Notes: a model not told the origin generated them from the sequence alone. DNA of 64,000 nucleotides from Alphaproteobacteria bacterium (GCA_023259375.1 JAHFQC010000021.1:1-64000), one strand, 5' to 3'; positions 1-8,795 are shown, counted from the stretch's first letter. Numbers and translations are program-made.

Positions 1-88
1 CAAAGAAGTGCTGCAACAATTACCAATGGAATTCGCCGTGGAGGCCCAGAAGCTCCTCGGTATCAGCTTGGAAGGGAGCGTCGGGTGA
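1..88 (+). CDS. sufB: SufB, Fe-S cluster scaffold (3' end only)
   Basis: Only the last 28 codons are in the window. The reading frame from base 2 gives a tail containing LPMEFAVEAQKLLG and LEGSVG and ends in TGA at 86-88. This matches the conserved C-terminus of SufB, which with SufC and SufD forms the cytosolic scaffold where SUF Fe-S clusters are built. The stop overlaps the sufC start (GTGATG), showing translational coupling. The identity rests on this short tail plus its place directly before sufC. Confidence 0.85.
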   Translation, partial: KEVLQQLPMEFAVEAQKLLGISLEGSVG

Positions 89-837
89 TGCTTGAGATCA
101 AAGACCTCCACGTCAGTGTCGATGGCAAGAAAATCCTCAAAGGTCTCAGCCTTAAGGTCGAGACTGGCAAGATCCACGCCATCATGGGCCCGAACGGATC
201 GGGCAAGTCGACGCTTTCCTACGTGCTGGCGGGCCGTGAAGGCTATGAAGTGACGGGCGGCTCGATCATCTACAACGGCGAAGATCTGTTGCAGATGAAG
301 ACCGAAGAACGCGCGGCGAAGGGGATTTTCCTCGCCATGCAGTATCCGGTCGAAATCCCGGGTGTCACCACGATGACGTTCTTGAAGACGGCCCTCAACG
401 CCCAGAAGCGTGCGCGCGGCGAGCAGGAACTCGACGCCATGCAGATGCTGAAACTGGTCCGCGCCAAGGCGAAGGACTTGCAGGTTTCGGAAGAGATGCT
501 GAAGCGGGCGCTGAATGTCGGCTTCTCCGGCGGCGAGAAAAAGCGGCTGGAAATTCTGCAGATGGCTCTATTCGAACCGAAGATGGCGATCCTCGATGAG
601 ACCGATAGCGGCCTCGATATCGACGCGCTGAAGTTGGTGGCCGATGGGGTCAATATGTTGCGGGCGCCCGATCGCTCGATGCTGGTCATCACCCACTATC
701 AGCGTCTGCTCGATTACATCGTGCCTGACAAGGTGCATGTGCTGGCCGCCGGACAGATCGTCAAGGAAGGTGGTAAGGAACTGGCCCTGGAACTCGAAGA
801 GAAGGGCTATGCTGACGTCATAAAGGTGCCGGCATGA
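88..837 (+). CDS. sufC: SufC, Fe-S assembly ATPase
   Basis: Cytosolic ABC-type ATPase of the SufBC2D scaffold; it drives the conformational change needed for cluster assembly and is not a transporter. The 249-residue protein has Walker A GPNGSGKST at residues 34-42, the signature FSGGEKKR near 147 and Walker B AILDETDSGLD near 170. There are no membrane segments. I chose ATG 88 rather than the GTG at 85 because it overlaps the sufB stop and gives the usual MLEIKDL start. The 3' end overlaps sufD by ATGA. Confidence 0.97.
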   Translation: MLEIKDLHVSVDGKKILKGLSLKVETGKIHAIMGPNGSGKSTLSYVLAGREGYEVTGGSIIYNGEDLLQMKTEERAAKGIFLAMQYPVEIPGVTTMTFLKTALNAQKRARGEQELDAMQMLKLVRAKAKDLQVSEEMLKRALNVGFSGGEKKRLEILQMALFEPKMAILDETDSGLDIDALKLVADGVNMLRAPDRSMLVITHYQRLLDYIVPDKVHVLAAGQIVKEGGKELALELEEKGYADVIKVPA

Positions 838-1970
838 GTGCGGCGGCCGAGCGCGAGGCGCGGCGGACGGAGGCGCTCGACAGTTTCCGGGTCCGCGGCA
901 TGCCGCATCGCCGCTTCGAGCACTGGCGCTATTCGGATTTGCGTGCGGTGCTGGACGCCGGACAGGTGGCCCAGGCGGGCACCGCCAAATGGAAAATCGA
1001 GAAGCTGCCCGAAGGCGTCGAACTGTTCGATCTTTCGGTACAGAACGCGCCCGAGTGGGTGATGAAGACACTTGGCCACGTCGGCAATCGCCGCACCATG
1101 GTCGAGGCATCACTGGCATTTTCCGAAGGCGGCGTGGCGCTGCGCGTGCCGAAAGGCAAGAAGATCGCCGAGCCGATCAAGCTGGAAATCAGTGGCCAGG
1201 GAAATCTACGCTGGTTGATCGTGCTGGAAGAGGGGGCGTCTGCCACCATATTCGAACCTCACACGCACGATGCCGGATACCTGCGCAATGTCGGCGTTGA
1301 GATCACGCTAGCGGAAGGTGCCGAACTGCAGCATGTGCGCTGTGCTCCGCTGGCCCCCAAGTCGTTCACCGTCGAATTGATGGCTTTGGAATTGGCGAAA
1401 GATGCCAAGTACCACGGCCATTTCGCCAATTTCGGTTCACGCCTGTCGCGCACCGAAGCGCATATCGTGTTGGGCGGCGAGGGCGCCGAGGCACATCTGT
1501 CCGGTGTCGCGGTGCTTGGGCACGAAGCTCATTCCGATGTGACGACCCATATCGAACACGCCGCCGGCAAGACGCTTTCGACGCAGCTTTTCAAACACGT
1601 CGCAGGCGGCAAGTCGCGCGCCGTCTATCAGGGCAAGATCACCGTGCGTGACGGTGCCTCTGGCTCCGACAGCCGTCAGACCGCGCGCGCGCTTCTGATG
1701 AGCCCGCGTGCCGAAGCCGACCTCAAGCCCGAGCTGATCATCTTCAACGACGATGTGAAGTGCGCTCACGGTGCTACCGTCGGTGATCTTGACGTGGAGT
1801 CGCTGTTCTATCTGCGCTCGCGCGGCCTTCCCGAGAAGGAAGCCCGTCGCCTCTTGATCAATGCCTTCCTCGAAGAGGCGGTCGACGCCATCGGTAACGA
1901 CGCCTTGAAGGAAACTATCTGGCACGACATCGAAGCGGCTTTGCCGCGCGCCATGGAGGCCGCGAAATGA
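834..1970 (+). CDS. sufD: SufD, Fe-S assembly scaffold subunit
   Basis: The 378-residue cytosolic partner of SufB and SufC. It has the repetitive beta-helix core with the SufBD C-terminal signature: VRDGASGSDSRQTARALL, then CAHGATVGDLDVESLFYLRSRG. That last segment, HGAT...LDxxxLFYLxSRG, is diagnostic for SufB/SufD. The N-terminal half is divergent, which is usual for SufD. Its start overlaps the sufC stop by four bases and its end overlaps sufS by four bases, so B-C-D-S are one translationally coupled unit. Confidence 0.95.
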   Translation: MSAAAEREARRTEALDSFRVRGMPHRRFEHWRYSDLRAVLDAGQVAQAGTAKWKIEKLPEGVELFDLSVQNAPEWVMKTLGHVGNRRTMVEASLAFSEGGVALRVPKGKKIAEPIKLEISGQGNLRWLIVLEEGASATIFEPHTHDAGYLRNVGVEITLAEGAELQHVRCAPLAPKSFTVELMALELAKDAKYHGHFANFGSRLSRTEAHIVLGGEGAEAHLSGVAVLGHEAHSDVTTHIEHAAGKTLSTQLFKHVAGGKSRAVYQGKITVRDGASGSDSRQTARALLMSPRAEADLKPELIIFNDDVKCAHGATVGDLDVESLFYLRSRGLPEKEARRLLINAFLEEAVDAIGNDALKETIWHDIEAALPRAMEAAK

Positions 1971-3181
1971 GTTTTGTTCCGCCGCTTGAAGATTTTCCGA
2001 TCCTGTCGAAGCCGGTCAACGGCCGACGCCTTGCGTATCTCGATAGCGCCGCCTCGGCGCAGAAGCCGAAAGCTGTGCTCGATGCCATGACCGCGTTCGC
2101 GACCAGCGAATTCGCCAATGTTCATCGCGGCGTGCATCGGCTCGCCGCTGTCGCCACCCAGCGCTACGAAGAGGCGCGGGTCGCCGTTCAGCAATTCCTG
2201 AATGCCAAACATTCGGACGAAATCATCTTCACCAAGGGCGGCACCGAGGCGCTCAATCTGGTGTCGTATGCGTTCCTGTCCCCGCGCATTTCCGCCGGCG
2301 ACGAGATCGTTCTCACCAAGATGGAGCACCACTCCAATATCGTGCCGTGGCACTTCATGCGGGAACGCAAGCGCGCCGTGCTGAAGTGGGTGGAGCTGCG
2401 CGAAGACGGTTCGATCAATCCGCCGGCCGTGGCGGCACAGATCACGCCCAAGACCAAACTCCTCGCCATCGCCCACATGTCGAACGTGCTCGGCACGGTC
2501 AATCCGCTGAAGGAGATCATCCAGATCGCGCACGCCAAAGGCGTTCCGGTGGTGGTTGACGGTTGCCAGGGTGCGGTGCACGAAAAAGTCGATGTGCAGG
2601 ATCTTGATGCTGACTTTTACGCCTTCACTGGCCACAAGCTTTATGGACCGACCGGCATCGGCGCGCTTTACGGCAAGCGGGCGCTTCTGAAGACCATGCG
2701 ACCGTTCAACGGCGGCGGCGAGATGATCGCCGAAGTTGCCGAGGACAAGGTTACCTATGCCGAGCCGCCGCATCGTTTCGAAGCCGGCACGCCGCCGATC
2801 ATCGAGGCTGTGGGGCTGGCTGCCGCCATTAAGTACCTGAATGGCTTCGACCGCGCCGCGATCAAGGCGCACGAACTCGAACTTTACCAGTACGCGCGCA
2901 AGGAAATCGGCCGGTTCAAGTGGGTCCGTGTCATCGGCGAGGCCGAGGACAAGGGCGCCATTCTGTCGTTCGAAACCACGGGCATGCACGCCCATGACGT
3001 CGCCACTATCCTGGATGGCGAAGGCGTGGCGGTGCGTGCCGGCCATCATTGCGCCCAGGTATTGATGGAACGCTTCGGCGTTGCCTCGACAACCAGGGCG
3101 TCATTCGGCCTTTACAACACCCGCGAGGACGTAGATGCCCTTATTGCGGGGCTGGAGAAGGCAAGGAGTATTCTTCTCTGA
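1967..3181 (+). CDS. sufS: SufS-type cysteine desulfurase
   Basis: PLP-dependent enzyme that takes sulfur from L-cysteine, forms a persulfide and feeds the SUF scaffold. The 404-residue product is the normal length for group II (SufS) desulfurases. The PLP lysine is K224 in FTGHKLYGPTG, and the catalytic cysteine is C362 in RAGHHCAQ, the short-loop context typical of SufS rather than IscS. The gene overlaps sufD by ATGA and is followed one base later by sufU, its expected sulfur acceptor. Confidence 0.96.
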   Translation: MSFVPPLEDFPILSKPVNGRRLAYLDSAASAQKPKAVLDAMTAFATSEFANVHRGVHRLAAVATQRYEEARVAVQQFLNAKHSDEIIFTKGGTEALNLVSYAFLSPRISAGDEIVLTKMEHHSNIVPWHFMRERKRAVLKWVELREDGSINPPAVAAQITPKTKLLAIAHMSNVLGTVNPLKEIIQIAHAKGVPVVVDGCQGAVHEKVDVQDLDADFYAFTGHKLYGPTGIGALYGKRALLKTMRPFNGGGEMIAEVAEDKVTYAEPPHRFEAGTPPIIEAVGLAAAIKYLNGFDRAAIKAHELELYQYARKEIGRFKWVRVIGEAEDKGAILSFETTGMHAHDVATILDGEGVAVRAGHHCAQVLMERFGVASTTRASFGLYNTREDVDALIAGLEKARSILL

Positions 3182-3182
3182 C

Positions 3183-3647
3183 ATGATCGACGAAAGCCTC
3201 CGCGAGCTTTACCAGGAAGTGATCCTGGATCATTCCAAGCACCCGCGTCATTTCGGGCCGCTGGATCACGCCACCCATAACGCCGACGGACTAAATCCGT
3301 TGTGTGGCGACCGCATCTCCGTGCACCTCAAACTCGATGGTGACGGCCGCATCGCCGACATCGCCTTCGAAGGGAAGGGCTGCGCGATTTCGCAGGCTTC
3401 CGCCTCGCTGATGACCGACATGCTGAAGGGCCGCTCCACGGCCGAAGCGGAGAAGCTTATGGACGGCTTTCTCCATCTCGTGAAAGGCGAAGAAGGCGTC
3501 ACCGGTCTTGCCGATGACGATCTCGAAACGTTGCAGGTGATGGCCGGCGTTTCGGCGTTTCCGATGCGGGTCAAGTGCGCGACGCTCGCCTGGCACACGA
3601 TGAAGTCGGCTCTGGAAGGGAGCGGGGCGCCCGCCAAATCCGAATGA
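3183..3647 (+). CDS. sufU: SufU-like Fe-S assembly / sulfur acceptor protein
   Basis: IscU-fold protein of 154 residues with the three family cysteines: C41 (NPLCGD), C67 (GKGCAIS) and C132 (VKCATLAW). The stretch of about 18 residues between GKGCAIS and the third-cysteine region is longer than in IscU, as in SufU, which accepts persulfide from SufS and binds zinc. The ORF track starts inside sufS at 3135; ATG 3183 gives the canonical N-terminus with LYQEVILDH and lies just after the sufS stop. Whether it transfers sulfur or acts as a scaffold cannot be read from sequence. Confidence 0.93.
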   Translation: MIDESLRELYQEVILDHSKHPRHFGPLDHATHNADGLNPLCGDRISVHLKLDGDGRIADIAFEGKGCAISQASASLMTDMLKGRSTAEAEKLMDGFLHLVKGEEGVTGLADDDLETLQVMAGVSAFPMRVKCATLAWHTMKSALEGSGAPAKSE

Positions 3648-4006
3648 CCGAAGAACTCGCCAATGCCACCGTCACGGCACCCGGCTTGCCGCCGGAAAAG
3701 CTCGAGGAATTCACGGGCAAGCTGATCGCGGCGCTGAAAACCGTGTTTGATCCGGAAATTCCGGTGGACGTCTACGAACTCGGCCTTATCTACAAGGTGG
3801 ACGTCGCCGACAATTGGGACGTCAACGTCGAGATGACGCTGACGGCGCCCGGCTGCCCGGTGGCGGTGGAATTGCCCGTCAGCGTGCGTGAAGCGGTGGA
3901 AAAGGTCGAAGGCGTCGGCAAGGTGAATGTCGACATGACGTTCGATCCACCCTGGTCGCCCGAGCGCATGAGCGACGAAGCAAAAATGCAACTGAACATG
4001 TACTGA
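3644..4006 (+). CDS. sufT: SufT / DUF59 (MIP18-type) Fe-S assembly protein
   Basis: A 120-residue MIP18/DUF59-family protein. The fold signature is plain: VFDPEIPVDVYELGLIY and MTLTAPGCPVA, the second carrying the single conserved cysteine. In other bacteria SufT homologues help mature Fe-S proteins when cluster demand is high. ATG 3644 overlaps the sufU stop (ATGA), which rules out the upstream start in the ORF track. The N-terminal 25 residues are a low-complexity extension before the domain. Confidence 0.92.
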   Translation: MTEELANATVTAPGLPPEKLEEFTGKLIAALKTVFDPEIPVDVYELGLIYKVDVADNWDVNVEMTLTAPGCPVAVELPVSVREAVEKVEGVGKVNVDMTFDPPWSPERMSDEAKMQLNMY

Positions 4007-4011
4007 GGAAA

Positions 4012-4374
4012 ATGGCTCGCCAACGTCCCCAAGCTGTCCGTCTTTCCGATGCCGCCGCAGAGCGCGTCCGCGAGATCCTTGCTAATGCCGAAGGCAAATA
4101 CATCGGCCTGCGCGTTGGCGTACGTAACGGCGGCTGTGCCGGCATGAGCTATACGATGGATTACGCCGAAAGCGCCCAGCCGCTCGAGGAAGTGGTGGAG
4201 GACAAGGGCGTCAAGGTGTTCATCGACCCCAAGGCCATCCTGTTCCTGATCGGCAGCGAAATCGACTTCGTGCACGAGAAGATGGGCGCGCGTTTCGTGT
4301 TCAACAATCCGAACCAGACGGCCGCGTGCGGCTGCGGCGAGTCCGTTTCGCTTACGCCGGCGAAGGTGGATTAG
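4012..4374 (+). CDS. sufA: A-type Fe-S carrier (SufA/ErpA/HesB family)
   Basis: A 120-residue A-type carrier that moves assembled clusters to client proteins. The three cluster-binding cysteines are C42 (NGGCAGMSY) and C106/C108 (CGCGES). It starts five bases after sufT with SD-like GAGGAAA and closes the operon. Its 3' end overlaps the opposing MFS gene by 23 bp, so the two genes converge. Position favours SufA over ErpA or IscA, but the family cannot be split from motifs alone. Confidence 0.93.
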   Translation: MARQRPQAVRLSDAAAERVREILANAEGKYIGLRVGVRNGGCAGMSYTMDYAESAQPLEEVVEDKGVKVFIDPKAILFLIGSEIDFVHEKMGARFVFNNPNQTAACGCGESVSLTPAKVD

Positions 4375-5536
4375 GGTCCGGCTTTCCGAGCATCTGCAAA
4401 CATAACGCGATCGACGCCATCGCGGCGCCGAACAAGCATGTCGGGAACCATCCGGCGAGCTTGTAAACGGTGCCGCCGAACGCCGAGCCGATAGCGCCGC
4501 CGATAAACACACCCGACATGAGGATCGTATTGAGCCGGCTGCTCGCTTCGGTGCGGAGGGCGTAGATCTTATGCTGGTTCGACACCATCGCGCTCTGCAC
4601 GCCGAAATCGAGCACCATTACGCCAACGATCATGCCGAGGATGCTGGTCCATAACGCAAACGGAATCCAGGCCAGTACGGTGATGAGAACGCCGAGCTGA
4701 ACCACCAGCGTCGGTCCGCGCCGGTCGGCGATATGACCTGACCATGGCGCCGCCGTAATCCCGACAATGCCCAACAGCGCGAACAAGCCGGCCGAGTCGG
4801 CGCCGAGTTTGAACATCGGCTCCTGCAAGCGGAGCGACAGGACCGTCCAGAACACCGAGAACGAGCCGAATAGCGCGCCTTGGGTAAGGGCGGCGCGGCG
4901 CAGCACCGGCTCCTCCTCCCAGAGATCGGCAAGAGAGGCGAGGGCCTTGGGATAGCGGATTGTTTCGAGCGGGGGCCGGGTCGGCAGCGTGGCGGCCATC
5001 AGCGCGCCGGCGGCGAGCATGGCGGGAACACCGAACCAGAAGGTGGCACGCCAGCCGAACCATGTGGCGACGAAACCAGCAACCGTCCGGCCCAGGAGAA
5101 GTCCACACAGGACGCCGCTCATGACCCGGCCGACGATGGTGCCGCGGTTGGTATCGTTCGCGAGGCTCGCTGCAAAGGGCACGATTTGCTGGGCGACGCT
5201 GGAGGTCGCACCGACCAGGAATGACGCCGCCAGAAGGAGCATGGCGGTCGGCGCCGCTGCGGCGGCGATCAGCGCCAGCGCCAGTATGACGAACTGCACC
5301 ACAATCAGCCGGCGGCGGTCGACGAGATCGCCAAGCGGCAGGAACAGCACCAAGCCCAGCACATAGCCTAGCTGGGTGGCGCTGGGGACCAGCAGGGTGA
5401 TCTTGGAGAACGGAAACGACTGGGCAATCAGCGCCAGCATGGGCTGGTTGTAATAGAGATTGGCCACGCCGAACCCGGCAGCCACGGCCATGGCAACGGT
5501 GGGGATGCGGTCCGAGTCGCCTTTCATGGCATCCAT
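4352..5536 (-). CDS. MFS transporter (drug/metabolite efflux type)
   Basis: About 394 residues with twelve predicted hydrophobic segments. The MFS loop 2-3 motif reads LGDLVDRRRL (the GxxxDRxGRR box), and a second copy, GHIADRRGP, lies in the C-terminal half. A motif-C-like sequence is hard to place. The 473-residue ORF begins with non-membrane sequence; ATG 5536 (MDAMKGDSD) leaves a short cytoplasmic tail before TM1 and avoids the divergent TonB-like gene. The alternative start is ATG 5527. Substrate unknown; NLYYNQPML near TM1 resembles YnfM/NepI-like exporters. Confidence 0.85.
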   Translation of the reverse strand: MDAMKGDSDRIPTVAMAVAAGFGVANLYYNQPMLALIAQSFPFSKITLLVPSATQLGYVLGLVLFLPLGDLVDRRRLIVVQFVILALALIAAAAAPTAMLLLAASFLVGATSSVAQQIVPFAASLANDTNRGTIVGRVMSGVLCGLLLGRTVAGFVATWFGWRATFWFGVPAMLAAGALMAATLPTRPPLETIRYPKALASLADLWEEEPVLRRAALTQGALFGSFSVFWTVLSLRLQEPMFKLGADSAGLFALLGIVGITAAPWSGHIADRRGPTLVVQLGVLITVLAWIPFALWTSILGMIVGVMVLDFGVQSAMVSNQHKIYALRTEASSRLNTILMSGVFIGGAIGSAFGGTVYKLAGWFPTCLFGAAMASIALCLQMLGKPDPNPPSPA

Positions 5537-5611
5537 AAAGCCCAACACGATGGCAAAAACCAGTCGCTGAGATTTGACACCGCTGGCGGGCGAACCGTGT
5601 AATCTCCGGCC

Positions 5612-6373
5612 GTGAACGACCTCGTGCCCGATATCCGCCAGATGCTGGCCGCCGGACGCCGCTACGCCGGCGCGAACGGGGCCGGTGTGCTTGGCTCGCT
5701 GGTGCTGCACGGCCTCCTGGCGTTTCTGGCGCTGGTCGTGGTGGTCCGCCATACGGCGGAAGTCGCCCGCCACCCGCCGGCTTTACCGCCGTTCGTGCCG
5801 GTCGAGCTGATCCGGCTGGCCGACGAAACCCGGTCGCCGCCGGCCGAACGGTTTTCGCCGGTGCCGCAGCAGAAGGCGGGCCGGCCGCAGGAGGCGGCCA
5901 GCCCCAACCCGCACGGCGTCTCGGCGACTGGCACCAAGCCGGTCGATGCCCTTGACGCCAAGCTGAAGGCGCTGGCCCGCCTGAAGCAGCCCGACAACAA
6001 GCTGGCGCTGGCCGAGGGATCGGGCGTCTCCGACGTCGATGCATCGAACGGCGCTGGCGGTGACGCCGCGACCTATGCCATCCGCGATTACGTGCTGGCG
6101 CAGGTGTTGCGTCGCTGGACGTTGAATCTCTCGCGTGCGAGCACGCGGGCCATGACGATCAAGATTGCCGTGGTGATGAAGCGCGACGGCAGCATCGTCG
6201 CCGCCGACATTGTCGAGCAGGCGCGAGCCAAGACCGATGTGGTGTTCCGCGATATCGCGATCGGCGCGCGCAATGCCGTTCTTCTCTCATCGCCGGTGGC
6301 GTTACCCGCCGGTGATTACCCGAAGGAAATGCATTTCACGCTTTTGATGGATACGCGCGCCGTCTTGCGCTGA
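5612..6373 (+). CDS. TonB/TolA-like periplasmic protein with one TM anchor
   Basis: 253 residues: a short cytoplasmic N-terminus, one transmembrane helix at about residues 25-46, a Pro/Ala-rich linker (ARHPPALPPFVPVE onward), then a C-terminal domain at about 150-253 with the TonB/TolA pattern (YVLAQVLRRWTLNL, VVMKRDGSIVAADI). Such proteins couple inner-membrane energy to the envelope, but no exbBD or tolQR is adjacent, so the role is open. The start is GTG 5612; the next in-frame ATG (5642) would shorten the tail by ten residues. Divergent from the MFS gene. Confidence 0.7.
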   Translation: MNDLVPDIRQMLAAGRRYAGANGAGVLGSLVLHGLLAFLALVVVVRHTAEVARHPPALPPFVPVELIRLADETRSPPAERFSPVPQQKAGRPQEAASPNPHGVSATGTKPVDALDAKLKALARLKQPDNKLALAEGSGVSDVDASNGAGGDAATYAIRDYVLAQVLRRWTLNLSRASTRAMTIKIAVVMKRDGSIVAADIVEQARAKTDVVFRDIAIGARNAVLLSSPVALPAGDYPKEMHFTLLMDTRAVLR

Positions 6374-6378
6374 GCCGG

Positions 6379-7269
6379 TCACGGCAGGTCGCGCGCGACC
6401 CGGAAGCCTGCCAGCGTCGAATAGTCGAAATCGCCGCCGGTATCCTCGGCTCCAACACGCGCCGCCGAGCGCACGAACACTGGCACGTTGTCCCACGAGC
6501 CGCCGCGCAACACATGGCGGGTGCAGCCTTTTTCGGTCCAGGGACGGGCATCGGCGGGGGCGCCGATGTAGCCTTTGTGCCAGCAGTCTTCCGTCCATTC
6601 CCAGACATTGCCGAGCATGCCGTAGAGCCCGAACGGATTGGGTTTGAAGCTGTCGATGTTGGACAGGGCGCGGAAGTCGTATTGGCTGCCGCAACCATTG
6701 CAGTTGGCATTGGCGCTGCCGATCGCATCGCCCCACCAGCGCACCGTGGTGGTGCCGGCGCGGGCGGCATATTCCCATTCGGCTTCGCTCGGCAGGCGGT
6801 AGGGACCAGTCTTGTTCGGCAGGCCGGGACGGGCCTCGCGCACCTTTTTGTTCAACCATTCGATATAGGCGTGGGCGTCTTTCCATGACACGCAGCTTGC
6901 CGGCCAGCGCGCCGGCTCTTCGTCGTACGGCGGATTGGCGACGCCCTTGCTCGGCACCCGCCAGCGCATGTTGAGCAGCTTGTTGCACGGCTCGGGCTCG
7001 TAGGCGGTGGCCCGCAGGAAGGTGAGGTAGTCCTCGCTGGTGATATCGAACTTGGCGAGGGCGAACGCCTTCACCGACACGATGCGCTGCGGGCCTTCGG
7101 CATCGAAGCGGCCGGGCTCGGTGCGCGGGCTACCCATGACGAACTTGCCCGCCGGAATGCCGAGCATGTCGGGGCACTCGGGGCATTCCTTGAAACTGCG
7201 GTCGGCGGGCTCGGCAGCGACGGCCGACATGGCCGCGAGAGCCAGGATAATCAATACGCTTTTCTTCAT
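6379..7269 (-). CDS. Exported FGE-sulfatase (SUMF1) domain protein
   Basis: 296 residues with a cleavable signal peptide (MKKSVLIILALAAMSAVAA). The body is a formylglycine-generating-enzyme fold: IPAGKFVMGSP near residue 40, RLPSEAEWEYAARAG, GLYGMLGNVWEWTED, VLRGGSWDN and GFRVAR at the C-terminus. True FGE activity needs an active-site cysteine pair in the C-terminal half, which I cannot assign here. No sulfatase gene is nearby, so a binding or non-FGE role is as likely. Converges with the TonB-like gene, five bases apart. Confidence 0.88.
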   Translation of the reverse strand: MKKSVLIILALAAMSAVAAEPADRSFKECPECPDMLGIPAGKFVMGSPRTEPGRFDAEGPQRIVSVKAFALAKFDITSEDYLTFLRATAYEPEPCNKLLNMRWRVPSKGVANPPYDEEPARWPASCVSWKDAHAYIEWLNKKVREARPGLPNKTGPYRLPSEAEWEYAARAGTTTVRWWGDAIGSANANCNGCGSQYDFRALSNIDSFKPNPFGLYGMLGNVWEWTEDCWHKGYIGAPADARPWTEKGCTRHVLRGGSWDNVPVFVRSAARVGAEDTGGDFDYSTLAGFRVARDLP

Positions 7270-7273
7270 GCCG

Positions 7274-7873
7274 TCAGCCTAACCAATGCCGCCGGATGGG
7301 AAGGCCTTCGCGCATTCGCCAAGCCTCCCAGGCGCTGGGAACGTCGGCTTCCCAGGCGGGCAGCAGCACGACGATGGCGCAACCGTCGAAGATCGACACG
7401 GTGACGCCGATACCGATAATCCAGAACGCGACGGCCGAACTGCCGTAGCACGCCAACACCATCATGCCGACCAACAGGCATAGGCCCATGAACTTGGCCG
7501 ATCGGGCGTGGGTCGCGGTCATGCGATGGAAGCGTAAGAGCGAGATGAGCTGTTCGATGATCTCGGCTGCAACGGCGTAGAAGACGATGATCAGATTGCG
7601 CATGACGTCGTCGGGCCGGAGGAAATAGAGCGCCGTCATGCTGGAGAGCCAGAAAAACAGGTCGACCGTGGAATCGGCCTTGCGCAGATTGGTGGTCGAG
7701 ACCCCGAGGCGGCGGGCGATGATGCCGTCGAAAATGTCGCTCAGCGTGGCGGCAAGGATGACGAAAGCGAGAAAATAGCCGTGCCCGTACCATCCCAACA
7801 CGGGCACGACCAAGATCATCAAAGCCCGGAAGGCGATGAGCGTCGCTGGAATTTTTCTGGCAATCGCGCCCAT
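7274..7873 (-). CDS. CDP-alcohol phosphatidyltransferase family membrane enzyme
   Basis: 199 residues, strongly hydrophobic with about five to six TM helices. The catalytic motif is DIFDGIIARRLGVSTTNLRKADSTVD. It fits D-x2-DG-x2-AR-x8-G-x3-D-x3-D except that the usual glycine is a leucine. Family members join a CDP-linked lipid to an alcohol such as glycerol phosphate, inositol or serine; the acceptor here is unknown. The ORF track begins at 7969, but AGGAGGGTCTG directly before ATG 7873 fixes the start. It ends four bases before the FGE-like gene on the same strand, so the two may be co-transcribed. Confidence 0.82.
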   Translation of the reverse strand: MGAIARKIPATLIAFRALMILVVPVLGWYGHGYFLAFVILAATLSDIFDGIIARRLGVSTTNLRKADSTVDLFFWLSSMTALYFLRPDDVMRNLIIVFYAVAAEIIEQLISLLRFHRMTATHARSAKFMGLCLLVGMMVLACYGSSAVAFWIIGIGVTVSIFDGCAIVVLLPAWEADVPSAWEAWRMREGLPIRRHWLG

Positions 7874-8758
7874 CAGACCCTCCTGCATTCCCCGGCCCCA
7901 GAGCCGGTCGTCCATGCGCTGTTTCGGCGGTCGATCATACTGGTCGCCCGGCTCGACGTCGAATGCCAATGTGATTGGTGTCGGAAAACACGCAAATCAC
8001 GCTTCCGCGATCCACGGTTCTTTCCCGCCGTATCCGATGCGCCGAGCGGTGCGCGGTCCGAAAAAGGGAAGGGGTAATTCGGCGCCGCATCAAGTCCCGA
8101 TATACCAAAGGCGGAAAACGAGTTTCCGCCTCCAGCCTTGAGGCCCGCCGCCGCCTCCGGAGGCCGTTGTCACGCGGCGATCGACAGGCGCATTGGTCTC
8201 ATTCTGCGGAGTGCTCACCACAACCGGCCGCCTTGCGATGCCGCCAGTGCCCCTTGGGCGACCGGACTTACGCATCCTCGCGGAGGTTCTGTTTGTTGCA
8301 GCGCGTGCGGGCGCGATACTCCTGTATTTGCGCAGAAAGTGTAGGCCGAAGCCGAAAGCCGTCCTCCATTGTCAAACACCGGGAAGAGACGTGGGTACGC
8401 GGTGCAAACAATTCAAGAGAGTGCGACAATCGCTGCGTTATTACGCGCGCGACGCAACCGCAATAATTTCCGGAAGATGGACGAATGAAACGCCATTCAT
8501 CTACATGAACAGAAATGGTGAATACGCGGCGAGAGTTGTTCTCACCATCGCTCATAATTCTTCGTCATGGCCGGGCGTTCGACCCGGCCATCCATTTTGC
8601 AGTCTGGCACAGTGTCGAAAGCTGTTCCGCGTCAGCACCGTCTGGATGGCCGGGTCGAACGCCCGGCCATGACGACATAGGATGACCGGGTCTCTGCTTT
8701 GCGTTTGGCTACGCCAAACACGCAGGTCCGGCCAAGACGAATTGGTGGGCGTGGAGCG
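7874..8758. other. Long non-coding stretch (about 0.9 kb)
   Basis: No ORF here has plausible protein sequence, a Shine-Dalgarno site or a domain; the ORF-track entries are rich in Arg/Cys/Ser and overlap on both strands. It holds a 9-bp-stem hairpin at 8109-8131 (AGGCGGAAA/TTTCCGCCT) with no T-run, a 33-bp inverted repeat (see 8562-8675) and a smaller hairpin around TTTGGC/GCCAAA near 8705-8720. It may contain promoters for the minus-strand phosphatidyltransferase or an unrecognised small RNA. Confidence 0.6.
8562..8675. repeat. 33-bp perfect inverted repeat, each arm itself palindromic
   Basis: The left arm at 8562-8594 (starting TCGTCATGGCCGGGCGTT) is the exact reverse complement of 8643-8675, with 48 bp between. 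Each arm contains its own hairpin, ATGGCCGGGcgttcgaCCCGGCCAT. This is the architecture of dispersed REP/RPE-like palindromes common between genes in alphaproteobacteria. The window has no third full copy, but a related ATGGCCCGC hairpin lies at 36653-36674. Confidence 0.85.
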
Positions 8759-8760
8759 CA

Positions 8761-8795
8761 AAAAAAAACGTGCCCGTCACGAGGGCGGGCACGTT
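8761..8795 (-). terminator. Rho-independent terminator of the M13 peptidase gene
   Basis: A perfect 10-bp stem (8767-8776 with 8786-8795, AACGTGCCCG/CGGGCACGTT) closes a 9-base loop. On the minus strand it is followed by a run of about nine T. It lies 60 bp past the stop of the minus-strand M13 peptidase gene. Confidence 0.9.

Noticed and set aside
7975-8466. 163-codon ORF in the 0.9-kb gap
   Set aside because: Arg/Ser/Cys-rich random-looking translation, no Shine-Dalgarno site, and overlapping ORFs on the other strand and frames of similar quality.
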